NCBI RefSeq assembly: GCF_001665875.1
Contig: NZ_LZTA01000038.1
Span: forward strand, 186,001 to 250,000
Length of the DNA stretch: 64,000 nt
Direction of reading: 5' to 3'
DNA from: Mycobacterium sp. 852002-40037_SCH5390672
GTDB lineage: Bacteria; Actinomycetota; Actinomycetes; Mycobacteriales; Mycobacteriaceae
The position numbers and the translations under genes were made by a program. The stretch's first letter is position 1; every line of letters begins with the position of its first letter. Positions 20,258 through 30,920 of the stretch are shown here, in pieces. The notes under the pieces were generated by a model. That model did not search any database. It was not told the origin of the DNA and was given only the letters and a program-made list of their open reading frames with translations.

Positions 20258-23200
20258 ATGACGCTCGATCCCGGAGCTAGACAGGATCTCGAGCCGTGGA
20301 CGACCTTCACCCAGCCGCAGGACATTCCTGAGTGGATCTCGAGAGCCTACGTAGAGAGCTATCGCGGCCCGCATAGCGACGAATCGGGTGGCGCGGAAAC
20401 CAGGCCCATCGACCTGACGGTGCCGTCGGCGATCGTGACCCCCGCCATGCTGAGCGCGCACTATCGCCTCGGACTGCACCGACCCGACGGCGAAAGCCGC
20501 GTCGCGGTGTACCCGGTCGAAGACCCCGCCGGGTTCGGTCCCGCGCTGCAAGTCGTCACCGATCACGGCGGCATGCTGATGGATTCCGTCACCGTGCTGC
20601 TGCACCGGCTCGGTGTCCCCTACACGGCGATCATGACGCCGGTGTTCGACGTGCAGCGCAGTCCCGACGGGACCCTGCTCAGCGTCGAGCCAAAAGCGGA
20701 AGGCGCGTCGCAATACGCCGGGGAGGCGTGGATACACGTGCAACTCCTGCCGTCGGCCGACAGCAAGGGACTCACCGAGGTCGAACGGCTGCTGCCCAAG
20801 GTGCTCGCCGACGTTCAGCAGGTCGCCAGCGACGCGTCGACCTTGATCGCCACGCTGGACGATCTGGCCGGACAGGTCGAGGCCAATGCCGACAACCACT
20901 TCTCGGCGCCGGACCGCGACGACGTCGCGGCGCTGCTGCGCTGGCTGGGCAACGGCAACTTCCTGCTGCTCGGCTATCAGCGTTGCCACGTGCACGACGG
21001 TCAGGTCTCCGGCGACGGGTCGCCCGGCCTCGGCGTCCTGCGCACCCGCACCGGCTCGCGCCCCCGGCTGACCGACGACGACAGGTTGCTGGTGCTCGCG
21101 CAATCCGTGGTGGGCAGCTATCTGCGCTACGGCGCCTACCCGTATGCCATCGCGGTTCGCGAATACGTGGACGGCGCCGTGATCGAGCATCGCTTCGTCG
21201 GGCTGTTCACGGTGGCCGCCATGAACGCCGACGTCCTGGAAATCCCGACGATTTCGCGCCGGGTTCGTGAAGCCTTGGCAATGGCCGACAGTGACCCGAT
21301 CCACCCGGGCCAGCTGCTGCTCGACGTCATCCAAACGGTTCCCCGTTCGGAGCTGTTCACACTCAGCGCCGAACGGCTTTTGGCGATGGCCAAAGCGGTG
21401 GTGGATCTGGGACCGCAACGCAACGCGTTGTTGTTCCTGCGCGCCGACCGTCTGCAGTACTTCGTTTCCTGCCTGGTGTATCTGCCCCGCGACCGCTACA
21501 CGACGGCGGTGCGGCTGCAGATCGAAGACATCCTGGTCCACGAATTCGGCGGCACCCGGCTGGAATTCACCGCACGGGTCAGCGAATCGCCTTGGGCCCT
21601 GATGCATTTCATGGTTCGGCTGCCTTCCGAAGGCCCCGACGCCGCACCGGTCGACGTCTCCGAGGGCAACCGAATCCGCATTCAGGCGCTGTTGAGCGAA
21701 GCGGCGCGGACTTGGGCCGACCGGCTCGTCGCCGCCGCCGTCGAACGATCCGTGGGGCACACCGACGCCGAGTACTACGCGGCGGCCTTATCCGAGGCCT
21801 ACAAACAGGTCGTCAGCCCGGCCGATGCCATCGACCACATCGCGATCATCAATGAGCTGCAGGACAACTCGGTAAAGCTGGTGTTCACCGAAAGCGAGGA
21901 CGGGACCGCCCAGCTGACCTGGTTCATGGGGGGACGCACCGCCTCGCTGAGCCAGCTGCTGCCGATGCTGCAGAGCATGGGCGTGGTGGTGCTCGAGGAG
22001 CGCCCGTTCACGGTCAACCGTTCCGACGGGCTGCCGGTGTGGATCTATCAGTTCAAGATCTCGCCGCACCCGACCATCCAGCTGGCATCGACGCAAACCG
22101 AGCGCGACGCGATGGCCGAGCGGTTCGCCGACGCGGTCACGGCGATCTGGCAGGGTCGGCTTGAGATCGACCGGTTCAACGAGTTGGTGATGCGCGCGGG
22201 CCTTGGTTGGCAGCAGGTCGTACTGTTGCGCGCCTACGCAAAGTACTTGCGGCAGGCGAGCTTCCCGTACAGCCAGTCCTACATCGAATCGGTCCTCAAC
22301 GAGCACCCCTCGACCGCGCGATCACTGGTGGCGCTCTTCGAGGCGCTGTTCGACCCCCGGTCGAGTTCATCGACGAGCCGCGATGCGCAGGCGGCCGCCG
22401 CGGCGGTCGCCGCCGACATCGACGCGCTGGTGAGCCTGGACACCGACCGCATTCTGCGTGCGTTCGCATCGCTGGTGCAGGCCACGTTGCGAACCAATTT
22501 CTTTGTGACACGCGAGGGTTCGGCCCGGGCGCGCAACGTGTTGGCGATCAAGCTGGACGCCCAGCTGGTCGACGAGCTGCCACTGCCGCGGCCCAAATAC
22601 GAGATCTTCGTCTACTCGCCCCGGGTCGAAGGCGTGCACCTGCGGTTCGGCCCGGTGGCCCGTGGTGGGCTGCGCTGGTCGGACCGTCGAGACGACTTCC
22701 GCACTGAAATCCTGGGCCTGGTCAAGGCGCAAGCGGTCAAGAACGCCGTCATCGTGCCGGTGGGTGCCAAGGGCGGATTCGTCCTCAAGCGGCCACCGCT
22801 GCCCACCGGCGATGCCGCCGCCGATCGCGACGCCAGCCGCGCCGAGGGCGTCGCGTGCTATCAGCTGTTCATCTCCGGCCTGCTCGACGTCACCGACAAC
22901 GTCGACCATGCGACCGGAAAGGTCAGCCCGCCACCGGAAGTCATCCGGCGCGACGGTGATGACGCGTACCTGGTGGTGGCCGCGGACAAGGGCACCGCCA
23001 CCTTCTCCGATATCGCCAACGATGTCGCGAAGTCCTACGGATTCTGGCTGGGCGACGCGTTCGCGTCCGGCGGGTCGGTCGGCTATGACCACAAGGCCAT
23101 GGGCATCACCGCCAAGGGCGCGTGGGAGGCCGTCAAACGGCACTTCCGGGAGATGGATATCGACACCCAGGCCCAGGATTTCACCGTGGTGGGCATCGGC

Positions 23201-25108
23201 GACATGAGCGGCGACGTCTTCGGCAACGGCATGCTGCTGAGCAAACACATCAGGCTGCTCGCCGCCTTCGACCACCGGCACATCTTTTTAGACCCCGACC
23301 CCGACGCCGCGCGTTCCTGGGAGGAACGTCAACGGATGTTCGACCTGCCGCGGTCCAGCTGGGAGGACTACGACACGTCGTTGATCAGCGAGGGCGGCGG
23401 TGTGTACAGCCGTGAGCACAAAGCGATCCCGGTCAGCCGCCAGGTCCGCGATGCGTTGGGCATCGAAGGATCGGACGAGGACGTCACCGAAATGACGCCG
23501 CCCAACCTGATCAAGGCGATATTGCAGGCGCCGGTGGACCTGCTCTTCAACGGGGGCATCGGCACCTACATCAAGGCGGAGTCCGAATCCGACGCCGACG
23601 TCGGTGACCGCGCCAACGACCCGGTGCGGGTCAACGGAAGCCAGGTGCGCGCCAAGGTGATCGGCGAAGGCGGCAATCTCGGGGTGACCGCCTTGGGTCG
23701 CGTCGAGTTCGATTTGTCGGGCGGTCGGATCAACACCGATGCCATGGACAACTCGGCCGGGGTGGACTGCTCCGACCACGAGGTCAACATCAAGATCCTG
23801 ATCGACTCGCTGGTCACCGCGGGCAAGGTCACGCCGCAGGAGCGCAAACCGCTGCTGGAGTCGATGACCGACGAGGTCGCGCAATTGGTGCTCACCGACA
23901 ACGAGGACCAGAACGACCTGATCGGCACCAGCCGCGCGAACGCGGCCAGCCTGCTGCCGGTGCACGCCAGGTTGATCCAGTACCTGGTGGACGAGCGCGG
24001 CATCCACCGCGACCTGGAAGCGCTGCCCTCGGAGAAGGAGATCGGGCGCCGCGCCGAGGCCGGCATCGGACTCACCTCACCGGAGCTGTGCACCTTGATG
24101 GCGCACGTGAAGCTGGGGCTCAAGGAGGAAATGCTGGCGACGGAGCTGACCGAACAGGATGTGTTCGCATCCCGGCTGCCGCTGTACTTCCCGAAACCGT
24201 TGCGGGAACGGTTCACTCCGGAGATCCGCACGCATCAGCTGCGCCGCGAGATCGTCACCACCATGCTGATCAACGACCTGGTGGACGCCGCCGGCATCAG
24301 CTACGCCTTCCGGATCGCCGAAGACGTCGGCGTCGGGTCGGTGGACGCGGTGCGCACCTACGTCGCCACCGACGCCATCTTCGGCGTGGGCGAGATCTGG
24401 CGGCGCATCCGCGCGGCGAACCTTCCTGTCGCACTGTCGGATCGGCTCACACTGGATACCCGGCGGCTGATCGACCGCGCCGGGCGCTGGCTGCTCAACT
24501 ACCGCCCGCAGCCGCTGGCGGTCGGCGCCGAGATCAACCGGTTCGCCGCCAAAGTACGGGCGCTGACGCCGCGCATGTCGGAGTGGCTGCGCGGTGACGA
24601 CAAAGCCATAGTGGAAAAGGAAGCCGCGGAATTCGCCTCCCAGGGCGCACCCGAAGACCTGGCCTACATGGTCGCCGCCGGTCTCTACCGCTTCAGCCTG
24701 CTCGACATCATCGACATCGGCGACATCAATGACATCGACGCCGCCGAGGTCGCGGACACCTATTTCGCGCTGATGGACCGGCTCGGCACCGATGGGTTGT
24801 TGACGGCGGTATCCGAGCTGCCTCGACAGGATCGCTGGCACTCCTTGGCGCGCTTGGCGATTCGTGATGATATCTATGCTTCGTTGCGGTCGCTGTGCTT
24901 CGATGTGCTCGCCGTGGGGGAGCCGGACGAAAGTGGTGAAGAGAAGATCGGCGAGTGGGAGCACCTGAGTGCCTCCAGGGTCGAGCGGGCCCGTCGAACA
25001 CTCATCGAGATCCAGGAGAGTGGGGACAAGGATCTCGCGACGCTGTCCGTCGCCGCGCGCCAAATCCGTCGCATGACCCGTACCAGTGGAAGAGGATCAT
25101 CGAGTTGA
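20258..25108 (+). CDS. gdh: NAD-dependent glutamate dehydrogenase, large (L-GDH180) class
   Basis: 1616 residues from ATG 20258 (SD GGGAG 20244-20248); the frame extends a few codons upstream to 20243. Very large hexameric glutamate dehydrogenase converting glutamate to 2-oxoglutarate and ammonium. The N-terminal roughly 700 residues hold ACT-like regulatory repeats. The catalytic part follows, with [18 protein letters not shown] (residues about 800-817) and PVGAKGGF (about 834-841), which carries an active-site Lys, then the NAD domain with VIGEGGNLG. The helical C-terminal region completes the class. Known in mycobacteria (Rv2476c) to be inhibited by GarA. Translationally coupled to the thioesterase gene (TTGA overlap). 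Confidence 0.96.
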   Translation: MTLDPGARQDLEPWTTFTQPQDIPEWISRAYVESYRGPHSDESGGAETRPIDLTVPSAIVTPAMLSAHYRLGLHRPDGESRVAVYPVEDPAGFGPALQVVTDHGGMLMDSVTVLLHRLGVPYTAIMTPVFDVQRSPDGTLLSVEPKAEGASQYAGEAWIHVQLLPSADSKGLTEVERLLPKVLADVQQVASDASTLIATLDDLAGQVEANADNHFSAPDRDDVAALLRWLGNGNFLLLGYQRCHVHDGQVSGDGSPGLGVLRTRTGSRPRLTDDDRLLVLAQSVVGSYLRYGAYPYAIAVREYVDGAVIEHRFVGLFTVAAMNADVLEIPTISRRVREALAMADSDPIHPGQLLLDVIQTVPRSELFTLSAERLLAMAKAVVDLGPQRNALLFLRADRLQYFVSCLVYLPRDRYTTAVRLQIEDILVHEFGGTRLEFTARVSESPWALMHFMVRLPSEGPDAAPVDVSEGNRIRIQALLSEAARTWADRLVAAAVERSVGHTDAEYYAAALSEAYKQVVSPADAIDHIAIINELQDNSVKLVFTESEDGTAQLTWFMGGRTASLSQLLPMLQSMGVVVLEERPFTVNRSDGLPVWIYQFKISPHPTIQLASTQTERDAMAERFADAVTAIWQGRLEIDRFNELVMRAGLGWQQVVLLRAYAKYLRQASFPYSQSYIESVLNEHPSTARSLVALFEALFDPRSSSSTSRDAQAAAAAVAADIDALVSLDTDRILRAFASLVQATLRTNFFVTREGSARARNVLAIKLDAQLVDELPLPRPKYEIFVYSPRVEGVHLRFGPVARGGLRWSDRRDDFRTEILGLVKAQAVKNAVIVPVGAKGGFVLKRPPLPTGDAAADRDASRAEGVACYQLFISGLLDVTDNVDHATGKVSPPPEVIRRDGDDAYLVVAADKGTATFSDIANDVAKSYGFWLGDAFASGGSVGYDHKAMGITAKGAWEAVKRHFREMDIDTQAQDFTVVGIGDMSGDVFGNGMLLSKHIRLLAAFDHRHIFLDPDPDAARSWEERQRMFDLPRSSWEDYDTSLISEGGGVYSREHKAIPVSRQVRDALGIEGSDEDVTEMTPPNLIKAILQAPVDLLFNGGIGTYIKAESESDADVGDRANDPVRVNGSQVRAKVIGEGGNLGVTALGRVEFDLSGGRINTDAMDNSAGVDCSDHEVNIKILIDSLVTAGKVTPQERKPLLESMTDEVAQLVLTDNEDQNDLIGTSRANAASLLPVHARLIQYLVDERGIHRDLEALPSEKEIGRRAEAGIGLTSPELCTLMAHVKLGLKEEMLATELTEQDVFASRLPLYFPKPLRERFTPEIRTHQLRREIVTTMLINDLVDAAGISYAFRIAEDVGVGSVDAVRTYVATDAIFGVGEIWRRIRAANLPVALSDRLTLDTRRLIDRAGRWLLNYRPQPLAVGAEINRFAAKVRALTPRMSEWLRGDDKAIVEKEAAEFASQGAPEDLAYMVAAGLYRFSLLDIIDIGDINDIDAAEVADTYFALMDRLGTDGLLTAVSELPRQDRWHSLARLAIRDDIYASLRSLCFDVLAVGEPDESGEEKIGEWEHLSASRVERARRTLIEIQESGDKDLATLSVAARQIRRMTRTSGRGSSS

Positions 25109-25518
25109 GCGTCGGCTTCGTCGCGCCCGTTCCAGTGCGCTGGTCGGACATCGACATGTATCAGCACGTCAACCACGCCACCATGGTCACGATCCTGGAG
25201 GAGGCGCGGGTACAGTTCCTGCGCGAAGCGTTCGAAGTCGACATCTTGACCATCGGGTTGCTCATCGCCGAAGTCAAGGTGACCTACAAAGGCCAGCTGC
25301 GGCTGGTGGATTCACCGCTGCAGGTGACCATCTGGACCAAGAGGTTGCGGGCGGTCGACTTCACACTGGGCTATGAAGTGCGCTCGGTTGCCGCGGATCC
25401 GGAGTCGAAGCCCGCCGTCATCGCCGAGTCTCAACTGGCCGCGGTCCATATCGAGGAGCAGCGGCTGGTGCGGCTCTCGCCACAACACCGGGAGTATTTA
25501 CAACGGTGGATCAGGTAG
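25105..25518 (+). CDS. Acyl-CoA thioesterase, 4HBT hot-dog family
   Basis: 137 residues. TTG 25105 overlaps the gdh stop (TTGA), and gives the length known for Rv2475c; there is no ATG or GTG nearby that would keep the full fold. The signature [17 protein letters not shown] (residues about 12-28) holds the Asp of the 4-hydroxybenzoyl-CoA thioesterase class active site (D-x-(D/y)-x-x-x-H-V-N). A single hot-dog domain, cytosolic, probably acting as a tetramer on acyl-CoA. Followed by Rv2474c-like with a 13-nt overlap. Substrate unknown. Confidence 0.86.
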   Translation: MSVGFVAPVPVRWSDIDMYQHVNHATMVTILEEARVQFLREAFEVDILTIGLLIAEVKVTYKGQLRLVDSPLQVTIWTKRLRAVDFTLGYEVRSVAADPESKPAVIAESQLAAVHIEEQRLVRLSPQHREYLQRWIR

Positions 25519-26177
25519 CCGACCGCGGACTATGGCTGGACGCCGACGCCAGGTCCGCCCACCGCACGGATTTGGCCGCGTTCGTCGATCGAGCGCTGCG
25601 ACTCGATGACGCGGCGATCATCCGGTTCCGGACTCGATCACAAGGGCTGGTGACGGCCTGGGTCGCAACGGGTTTCGACGTACTGGCCAGCAGGGTAGTG
25701 GTCGGCGAAGTGCGGCCGGGTGATTTGTCGGTGGGTGCGGACGCGCTGGCGCGCGGCCTGTCCGCGATGGACGCCTGCGGTTACGTCAATCCCGGCTTCG
25801 CGATGGATTCGGCGTGGCGGGGCGCGTTGCCGCCGGAATCCGGCTTCACTCATCTCGAGGACATACCGGCGCGGGTGATGCTCGACCTCGCGCAACGCGG
25901 TGCGCAACTTGCCAAGGAGCACAGCAGTTCTCATGGTCCGCCGGTTTCGCTGCTCGACCAGGAGGTCGTTCAGGTCAGCTCGGGCGACGTGCAGGTCGGG
26001 CTACCCATGCGCTGCGTATTCGCGTTGACCGCGATGGGTTTTTTGCCGCAGTCGCCCGATGCCGTCGCCGCTGACGAATTGATCCGGGTCCGGATACTGC
26101 CGACGTGGTTGCGGCTCGACGCCCGGTTCGGTTCGGTGTATCGCCGCCGCGGCGATCCCGCGCTGCTGCTGGGCTGA
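25506..26177 (+). CDS. Conserved mycobacterial protein of unknown function (Rv2474c-like)
   Basis: 223 residues, GTG 25506, overlapping the end of the thioesterase gene by 13 nt. I recognise it only by position and approximate length. No signal peptide or membrane segment. The protein begins with an aromatic/acidic stretch (DRGLWLDADAR), is mixed alpha/beta in appearance and ends YRRRGDPALLLG. The overlap suggests co-expression with gdh and the thioesterase. Convergent with the flavin oxidoreductase gene. No function is proposed. Confidence 0.8.
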   Translation: MDQVADRGLWLDADARSAHRTDLAAFVDRALRLDDAAIIRFRTRSQGLVTAWVATGFDVLASRVVVGEVRPGDLSVGADALARGLSAMDACGYVNPGFAMDSAWRGALPPESGFTHLEDIPARVMLDLAQRGAQLAKEHSSSHGPPVSLLDQEVVQVSSGDVQVGLPMRCVFALTAMGFLPQSPDAVAADELIRVRILPTWLRLDARFGSVYRRRGDPALLLG

Positions 26178-26267
26178 TGCGGCCGGCCATGAGCGAGGCG
26201 GCGGCGGATTTCTCAAACGGATCAGGCTGAGTCTAATGCGGTCGCCGGCCGCGTGCGGTCGCGGGGA

Positions 26268-27305
26268 TCAGGGGCTGTAGCGCAGCCACAGCGGCAGGAC
26301 TGCGTCGAGATAGTCCATGAATTTCTTGAGGCCCACCCGGAACTGACCGTGCCCGTAGGGGTCTTCGGCGTATTGGGGGAACGCGATGCCCACGCCGAAC
26401 AGACCGGGGGCAAGAATTCCGTTGGTGCGGTCGTAGTCCAGCCGGCCCCATTGCGGTGTCTCGGGCAATTTCCTGCGCTCGAAGCCGACGGTGTAGACGA
26501 CGCGGTCACACTGCGCCAGTTTCTCGGCGAATTCCGGGCTCGATACCCAGCACCTCTCGAGGCGGTCCGGAAGCACCCCATCGATGTTCTCCCGCGCCCA
26601 GGCGGCCGCTTGGCCCTTCAGGCCGGTGTCGTCAAAAAGGATCCAATCATCCAGATAGACAGCGTATTTCAGCGGGCTTCGGTAGAAATTGATCACCCGT
26701 TCGACGGGATGGCGCAGCAGGTTTGGCAGCACGATCATCGACGAGTGCGACGAGCCGAACACGGCGACCGTCGCGCCGGCAAGTGGCTCTTGGGCGAGTT
26801 TCTCGGGATCCAGGGCCACCTCGACTGCAATCGCATCGAGGTCAGGGTGGCTAAGTTTTTTGGGCTCTGCGCCGACGGCCAGGATCACATGTTTGGAGGA
26901 GATGTCGCGTTGTTCCGTCTGGATCCGCCACTGCCGGTCCTGCAAGGTCAACGCGGTTGCCGTCCCGGTGAACGCGTCGACCTGCTCATGCAGATGCTCG
27001 GTGATCCACACCAAGGGTTCGGCGACCAGACCGAGCGCACAGGTCTCTTGCGGATCGACCTCCTTGAGCGGCATGGGTGGTGCTTGCGAGAAGCGAAATG
27101 ACTTGGAGCCGTTGAAGTATTCGAGAAAAAGCGCGACGTGGGTGTTGCTCGAGACCGATCGCCACTTCTGGCCGATGTCTCCGGCGGCGAAGGCCGGGTC
27201 AACCCAGGCGATCCGTTCGGCGGCGACCCCGTGATCCAGCAGCCTTCCCACCGCGGCGATGCCCGCCGGCCCGGCGCCGATCACTGTCCACTCGTAGGAG
27301 GCCAT
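26268..27305 (-). CDS. FAD/NAD(P)-binding oxidoreductase
   Basis: 345 residues from ATG 27305 (MASYEW); a second in-frame ATG lies at 27314. The N-terminus has the FAD dinucleotide fold with GAGPAG at residues 10-15, and a second Rossmann motif appears mid-protein (VAVFGSSHSS), typical of class B flavin monooxygenases and related pyridine-nucleotide oxidoreductases. Aromatic-rich segments such as ALFLEYFNGSKSF and a C-terminal GVGIAFPQYAEDPYG may shape a substrate pocket. It follows aglA on the same strand with 66 nt between. The substrate is unknown and I do not recall an H37Rv counterpart at this location, so it may be a lineage-specific gene. Confidence 0.75.
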   Translation of the reverse strand: MASYEWTVIGAGPAGIAAVGRLLDHGVAAERIAWVDPAFAAGDIGQKWRSVSSNTHVALFLEYFNGSKSFRFSQAPPMPLKEVDPQETCALGLVAEPLVWITEHLHEQVDAFTGTATALTLQDRQWRIQTEQRDISSKHVILAVGAEPKKLSHPDLDAIAVEVALDPEKLAQEPLAGATVAVFGSSHSSMIVLPNLLRHPVERVINFYRSPLKYAVYLDDWILFDDTGLKGQAAAWARENIDGVLPDRLERCWVSSPEFAEKLAQCDRVVYTVGFERRKLPETPQWGRLDYDRTNGILAPGLFGVGIAFPQYAEDPYGHGQFRVGLKKFMDYLDAVLPLWLRYSP

Positions 27306-27371
27306 GCACAACATATAGAGCAGTCGGGCGCGAAATGCTCACCGTGACTCCGCCGCCGCGACGCCGGGTGG

Positions 27372-28967
27372 CTACGCCAGCCAGGCCGCGGAATCCGGCG
27401 GGAGTTTGCCCCCCAGCAGCGGTGCACTCGCCAGGATGAGCTCACCCGCCGGCAGGGGCACCGGGGATTCGCCGCTGTTGAGCGCGCAGATCAGCCCACC
27501 GGGGCGCCGGAAGATCACCGCATCGCGGGACGCATCCAGCCACTCCACCCCGTCGCCGTCGAATTCCACGCGGCGCGTTCGCAATTCGAGTGCGCGCTGA
27601 AAGAATGACAACGTGGAGTCGGGATCGCCGCTTTGCTTCTCGACTGTCAGTGCCGCCCATTCCTTCGGCATCGGCAACCAGGTATCGGAAGAGAGCGAGA
27701 ACCCGAACGGGGGCTCCTCGCCCGACCACGGGATCGGCACCCGACATCTGTCCCGGCCACGCTCGGTGCGTCCCGAGCGTTCCCACGTCGGGTCCTGCAG
27801 CACCTCGTCGGGCAGCTCGACATCGGGCAGACCCAGTTCCTCGCCGTTGTAGATGAACACCGCACCGGGCAGGGCGAGCATCACCATCGCCATCGCGCGG
27901 GCGCGGCGCAGCCCGACCTCACCGTCGCCGTAGCGGGTGACCTCCCGGCCGACGTCGTGGTTGGACAGCGTCCAGGTCGGGACGGCGTCCTGCAGGGCGG
28001 TGGCGGCCAGCGAGTTCTGGATCGCGTCATGGATCTCGGCGGCATCGAAGTCGATCTTCGTCAGCCGGAAATTGAACCCCAGGTGCAGTTCGTCGGGACG
28101 CAGATACTCGGCCCAGCGGATGTTGTCGGTGACCCAGACCTCGCCGACGGTCACCGCCCCGGGATAGTCGTTGACCACCCTGCGGATATCGCGGTGAATG
28201 TCATGCACGCTCGGGTTGTTGAAGCGCGGGTCGTCGTCGGTGTGGTGCAACACCTTCGACTCGACCTCGGGCGAGTCGGGCAGGCCCGGCGGTTTGGCCA
28301 TGCCGTGCGCCACGTCGATGCGGAAGCCGTCCACGCCGCGCTCCAGCCAGAACCGCAGCGTCTTCTCGAAGTCATCGAAGACGTCCGGGTGCTCCCAGTT
28401 CAGGTCGGGCTGCTCGGCGTCGAAAAGATGCAGGTACCACTGACCGGGGTTGCCGTCGGGTTCGACCACGCGCGTCCACGCCGATCCGCCGAACACCGAG
28501 GTCCAGTTGTTCGGCGGCAGCTCACCAATCTCGCCGCGGCCGTCGCGAAAGAAGTACCGCTCCCGCGCGTCGGTGCCTGGGCCGGCAGCCAGCGCCGCCT
28601 CAAACCACGGATGCGCCGAACTGGTGTGGTTGGGCACCACGTCCATGGTGATTTTCATGCCCCGCTCGTGCGCCGCGGCGATCAGCCGTTCGATGGCGGC
28701 CATTCCCCCGAACAGCGGGTCGATGTCACGCGGATCGGCGACGTCATAACCATGATCGGCCATCGGCGACACGGTGACCGGATTGAGCCAGATCGCGTCC
28801 ACGCCCAGTTGCTGGAGGTGCTCCAGGTGGGCCGTCACCCCGTCCAGATCGCCGACGCCGTCGCCGTCACTGTCGGCGAACGACCTCGGGTACACCTGAT
28901 AGAACACCGCGCTTGACCACCACGGCTTGGATTCCATTCCACCCCGCTTCATTTCATGGGCTGACAA
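27372..28967 (-). CDS. aglA: Alpha-glucosidase, GH13 family
   Basis: 531 residues. GH13 (beta/alpha)8 enzyme with nucleophile D218 (GFRIDVAHG), acid/base E276 (TVGEVWV) and transition-state D338 (LSNHDVGR), plus DVVPNHTS at 109-116. The family hydrolyses or transfers alpha-glucosyl residues; the M. tuberculosis orthologue is Rv2471. The start is uncertain: TTG 28967 has GAGGG 6 nt upstream, overlapping the glbO stop and implying coupling, while ATG 28952 and ATG 28937 lack ribosome sites. Intracellular, with no signal peptide. Probably co-transcribed with glbO. Confidence 0.9.
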   Translation of the reverse strand: MSAHEMKRGGMESKPWWSSAVFYQVYPRSFADSDGDGVGDLDGVTAHLEHLQQLGVDAIWLNPVTVSPMADHGYDVADPRDIDPLFGGMAAIERLIAAAHERGMKITMDVVPNHTSSAHPWFEAALAAGPGTDARERYFFRDGRGEIGELPPNNWTSVFGGSAWTRVVEPDGNPGQWYLHLFDAEQPDLNWEHPDVFDDFEKTLRFWLERGVDGFRIDVAHGMAKPPGLPDSPEVESKVLHHTDDDPRFNNPSVHDIHRDIRRVVNDYPGAVTVGEVWVTDNIRWAEYLRPDELHLGFNFRLTKIDFDAAEIHDAIQNSLAATALQDAVPTWTLSNHDVGREVTRYGDGEVGLRRARAMAMVMLALPGAVFIYNGEELGLPDVELPDEVLQDPTWERSGRTERGRDRCRVPIPWSGEEPPFGFSLSSDTWLPMPKEWAALTVEKQSGDPDSTLSFFQRALELRTRRVEFDGDGVEWLDASRDAVIFRRPGGLICALNSGESPVPLPAGELILASAPLLGGKLPPDSAAWLA

Positions 28968-28976
28968 GGTTCGCCC

Positions 28977-29372
28977 TCACAAGGGCGAGTTGACGAGTGA
29001 GTGGGCAGCCATTTCCAGATAGTTGAGCAACTCGCGACGGTGTTCGTCGTCGAGGGTCTGCGAATCGATGGACGCGACGGCCGTGTGCATGCACCGCAGC
29101 CACGCGTCACGCGCCAGGGGAGTGATCCGGAACGGCACGTGACGCATCCGCAGCCGGGGGCGTCCGCGCCGGTCGGAATAGGTCCGCGGGCCGCCCCAGT
29201 ACTGCTCGAGGAACATCCGCAGGCGTTCTTCGGCGCCCTCGAGGTCGTCCAGCGGATACAGCTCGCGCAGGATCTCGTCCTCGGGAACCTGAGCGTAAAA
29301 GCGTGACACGATCGCGTGGAAAGTCTCGGCACCGCCGACCGCGTCGTAGAAGGACTCTGCTATCTGATCCAT
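28977..29372 (-). CDS. glbO: Truncated haemoglobin O (group II)
   Basis: 131 residues. Two-over-two globin: proximal haem ligand H78 in MRHVPFR, distal-pocket residues Y26, Y39 and W91, and EQYWGGP typical of group II; these match M. tuberculosis GlbO Y23, Y36, H75 and W88 with a 3-residue offset. Binds O2 very tightly in the family and has been linked to membrane respiration and NO/peroxide chemistry. Divergent from the HNH nuclease gene and close to two oxidase accessory genes, which supports a respiratory connection. A few N-terminal residues are extra relative to H37Rv. Confidence 0.95.
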   Translation of the reverse strand: MDQIAESFYDAVGGAETFHAIVSRFYAQVPEDEILRELYPLDDLEGAEERLRMFLEQYWGGPRTYSDRRGRPRLRMRHVPFRITPLARDAWLRCMHTAVASIDSQTLDDEHRRELLNYLEMAAHSLVNSPL

Positions 29373-29514
29373 CGCCGTCCATTGTGGTGCATCGTCGCGG
29401 TGCCGAGCGGAGGCGGCCCGGCTCCCCGCATGCTGTTCACCGGATCGACACGGCGTTCACCTGCGATAGGGTGCGATTGGCGGCGAATCATGGTGGACTG
29501 TTCGCGGAGGATCT

Positions 29515-30162
29515 ATGGCGCAGGGCAAGAGACGCCGCAGTCACCGCAGTCCGGTAGCCGCGGCAGGGTCAACGGGGCCCGCAACCGCGTCGTCGCTGCA
29601 TAGTGTTGAAACCCATCCGCCCGCCCGCTCCGAAAGCAATTCCATCTGGAGTCGTCGGCGGGTCCTGCTGCTGAATTCCACCTACGAGCCGCTGACCGCG
29701 CTGCCGATGCGCCGGGCGATCGTCATGGTGATCTGCGGAAAGGCCGACGTCGTCCACCACGATCCGACCGGTCCCGTCATCCACTCGGCGACCAGCTCGA
29801 TCGTGGTGCCCTCGGTGATCCAGTTGCGCTCCTACGTCCGCGTCCCCTATCGGGCGCGCGTCCCGATGACGCGCGCCGCGCTGATGCACCGCGACAGGTT
29901 CTGCTGCGCCTATTGCGGGGGGAAGGCGGACACCGTCGACCATGTCCTGCCACGCAGCCGCGGCGGTGACCACTCCTGGGAGAACTGCGTCGCGTGCTGC
30001 TCGACCTGCAACCACCGCAAGGGCGACAAACTGCTCAGCGAGCTGGGCTGGGCGCTGCGCCGGGCGCCGCTGCCGCCCACCGGGCAGCACTGGCGGCTGC
30101 TGTCAACGGTCAAGGAACTGGATCCGGCCTGGGCCCGATATCTCGGTGAAGGCGCGGCCTGA
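29515..30162 (+). CDS. HNH endonuclease-domain protein
   Basis: 215 residues, ATG 29515 with GGAGG (29506-29510) 4 nt upstream. The N-terminal 45 residues are basic and probably disordered. A DUF-type region with LLLNSTYEPLTALPMRRA follows. The HNH domain spans about residues 122-170: zinc knuckles C131-x2-C134 and C162-x2-C165, catalytic D142-H143 (VDHVLPRSRGG), N157 and N166-H-x-K169. Orthologue of Rv2469c. Similar stand-alone HNH proteins are widespread in Actinobacteria; the DNA or RNA target is not known. Start of a same-strand run with ctaJ and the PRSAF1-like gene. Confidence 0.88.
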   Translation: MAQGKRRRSHRSPVAAAGSTGPATASSLHSVETHPPARSESNSIWSRRRVLLLNSTYEPLTALPMRRAIVMVICGKADVVHHDPTGPVIHSATSSIVVPSVIQLRSYVRVPYRARVPMTRAALMHRDRFCCAYCGGKADTVDHVLPRSRGGDHSWENCVACCSTCNHRKGDKLLSELGWALRRAPLPPTGQHWRLLSTVKELDPAWARYLGEGAA

Positions 30163-30207
30163 TCAACAATCCGGTGTCCGGTCGCGCCGGTAGATCGCCC
30201 GGTGGGA

Positions 30208-30213
30208 TACGGT
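30208..30213 (+). promoter_or_regulatory. Predicted -10 box, leaderless ctaJ mRNA
   Basis: TACGGT (TANNNT) ends 7 nt before the GTG at 30221, with no Shine-Dalgarno sequence; predicts a leaderless transcript for ctaJ and the overlapping downstream gene. Confidence 0.5.
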
Positions 30214-30220
30214 TTGCGTC

Positions 30221-30466
30221 GTGAGCCTTCTGCAAATCCACCTGTTCTTCCTCGGAATACCGCTGTTGCTGGTGGTCACGCTGTCGGTGCTGATCTGGTC
30301 CCACAAGGGACCGCACCCAGCGCCCTACAAGTTGGGCGAGAAGTGGACGCATCCGCCGATCCTGTGGGCTGCCACCGACGAAGATGTGGGCCACGCCCAC
30401 GGCGGACATAGTGGGCACGGCACGTCGGAATTCTCAGTTGGAGGTGGCGCCAGTGGCACGTGGTGA
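30221..30466 (+). CDS. ctaJ: CtaJ-like subunit of the cytochrome bcc-aa3 supercomplex
   Basis: 81-residue protein, GTG start. One transmembrane helix at about residues 5-27 (LHLFFLG-type hydrophobic run), then a His/Gly-rich soluble tail ([14 protein letters not shown]). Size, topology and position (between the HNH gene and the PRSAF1-like gene, near pepN and glbO) match MSMEG_4693, identified from memory as the CtaJ subunit seen in structures of the M. smegmatis CIII2-CIV2 supercomplex. It would sit in the cytoplasmic membrane beside the aa3 oxidase. The assignment is by synteny and topology, not alignment. Confidence 0.72.
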   Translation: MSLLQIHLFFLGIPLLLVVTLSVLIWSHKGPHPAPYKLGEKWTHPPILWAATDEDVGHAHGGHSGHGTSEFSVGGGASGTW

Positions 30467-30920
30467 GGTAGCGACGAGAGAACCCACGGAGCTGCCTCCC
30501 GGCTGGGTGATCACCACCAGCGGACGGATCTCCGGCGTCACCGAGCCCGGCGAACTCTCGGTGCAATTCCCGTTTTCGACCAAAGATCTCGTCGCCGTGG
30601 ACGATGCGCTGAAGTTCGGTTCCAGGGCATCCAAGACGCGTTTCGCGATCTATCTGGGCGACCTGGGCAGCGATACCGCCGCGCGGGCCCGCGAGATCCT
30701 GGCCGACGTGCCGACTCCGGACAACGCCGTGTTGCTGGCCGTCTCACCCGACCAGAAGGTCATCGAGGTGGTCTACGGCACGCAGGTTCGCGGTCGCGGC
30801 GCCGAGTCGGCCGCACCGCTGGGTGTCGCCGCCGCGTCCTCGGCCTTCGAGCGCGGCGACCTGGTCGACGGCCTGGTCAGCGCGATCCGCGTGCTCAGCG
30901 CGGGGATTTCACCGGCTTAG
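30453..30920 (+). CDS. PRSAF1-like respiratory supercomplex associated protein (Rv2468c-like)
   Basis: 155 residues from GTG 30453, which lies inside the end of ctaJ and has GGAGGTG (30440-30446) 6 nt upstream; the frame is open from 30384 but that start has no ribosome site. Soluble alpha/beta protein with no signal peptide, containing [19 protein letters not shown] and [12 protein letters not shown], then a TPM-like [17 protein letters not shown]. Position corresponds to MSMEG_4692, reported (from memory) as PRSAF1, a factor bound to the bcc-aa3 supercomplex. Ends directly at the tandem repeat that separates it from pepN. Confidence 0.72.
   Translation: MARGEVATREPTELPPGWVITTSGRISGVTEPGELSVQFPFSTKDLVAVDDALKFGSRASKTRFAIYLGDLGSDTAARAREILADVPTPDNAVLLAVSPDQKVIEVVYGTQVRGRGAESAAPLGVAAASSAFERGDLVDGLVSAIRVLSAGISPA

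Noticed and set aside
26179-26252. GCGGCCGGC/GCCGGCCGC inverted repeat as a terminator between Rv2474c-like and the oxidoreductase
   Set aside because: The arms are 56 nt apart and made only of G/C, so a chance match is likely.
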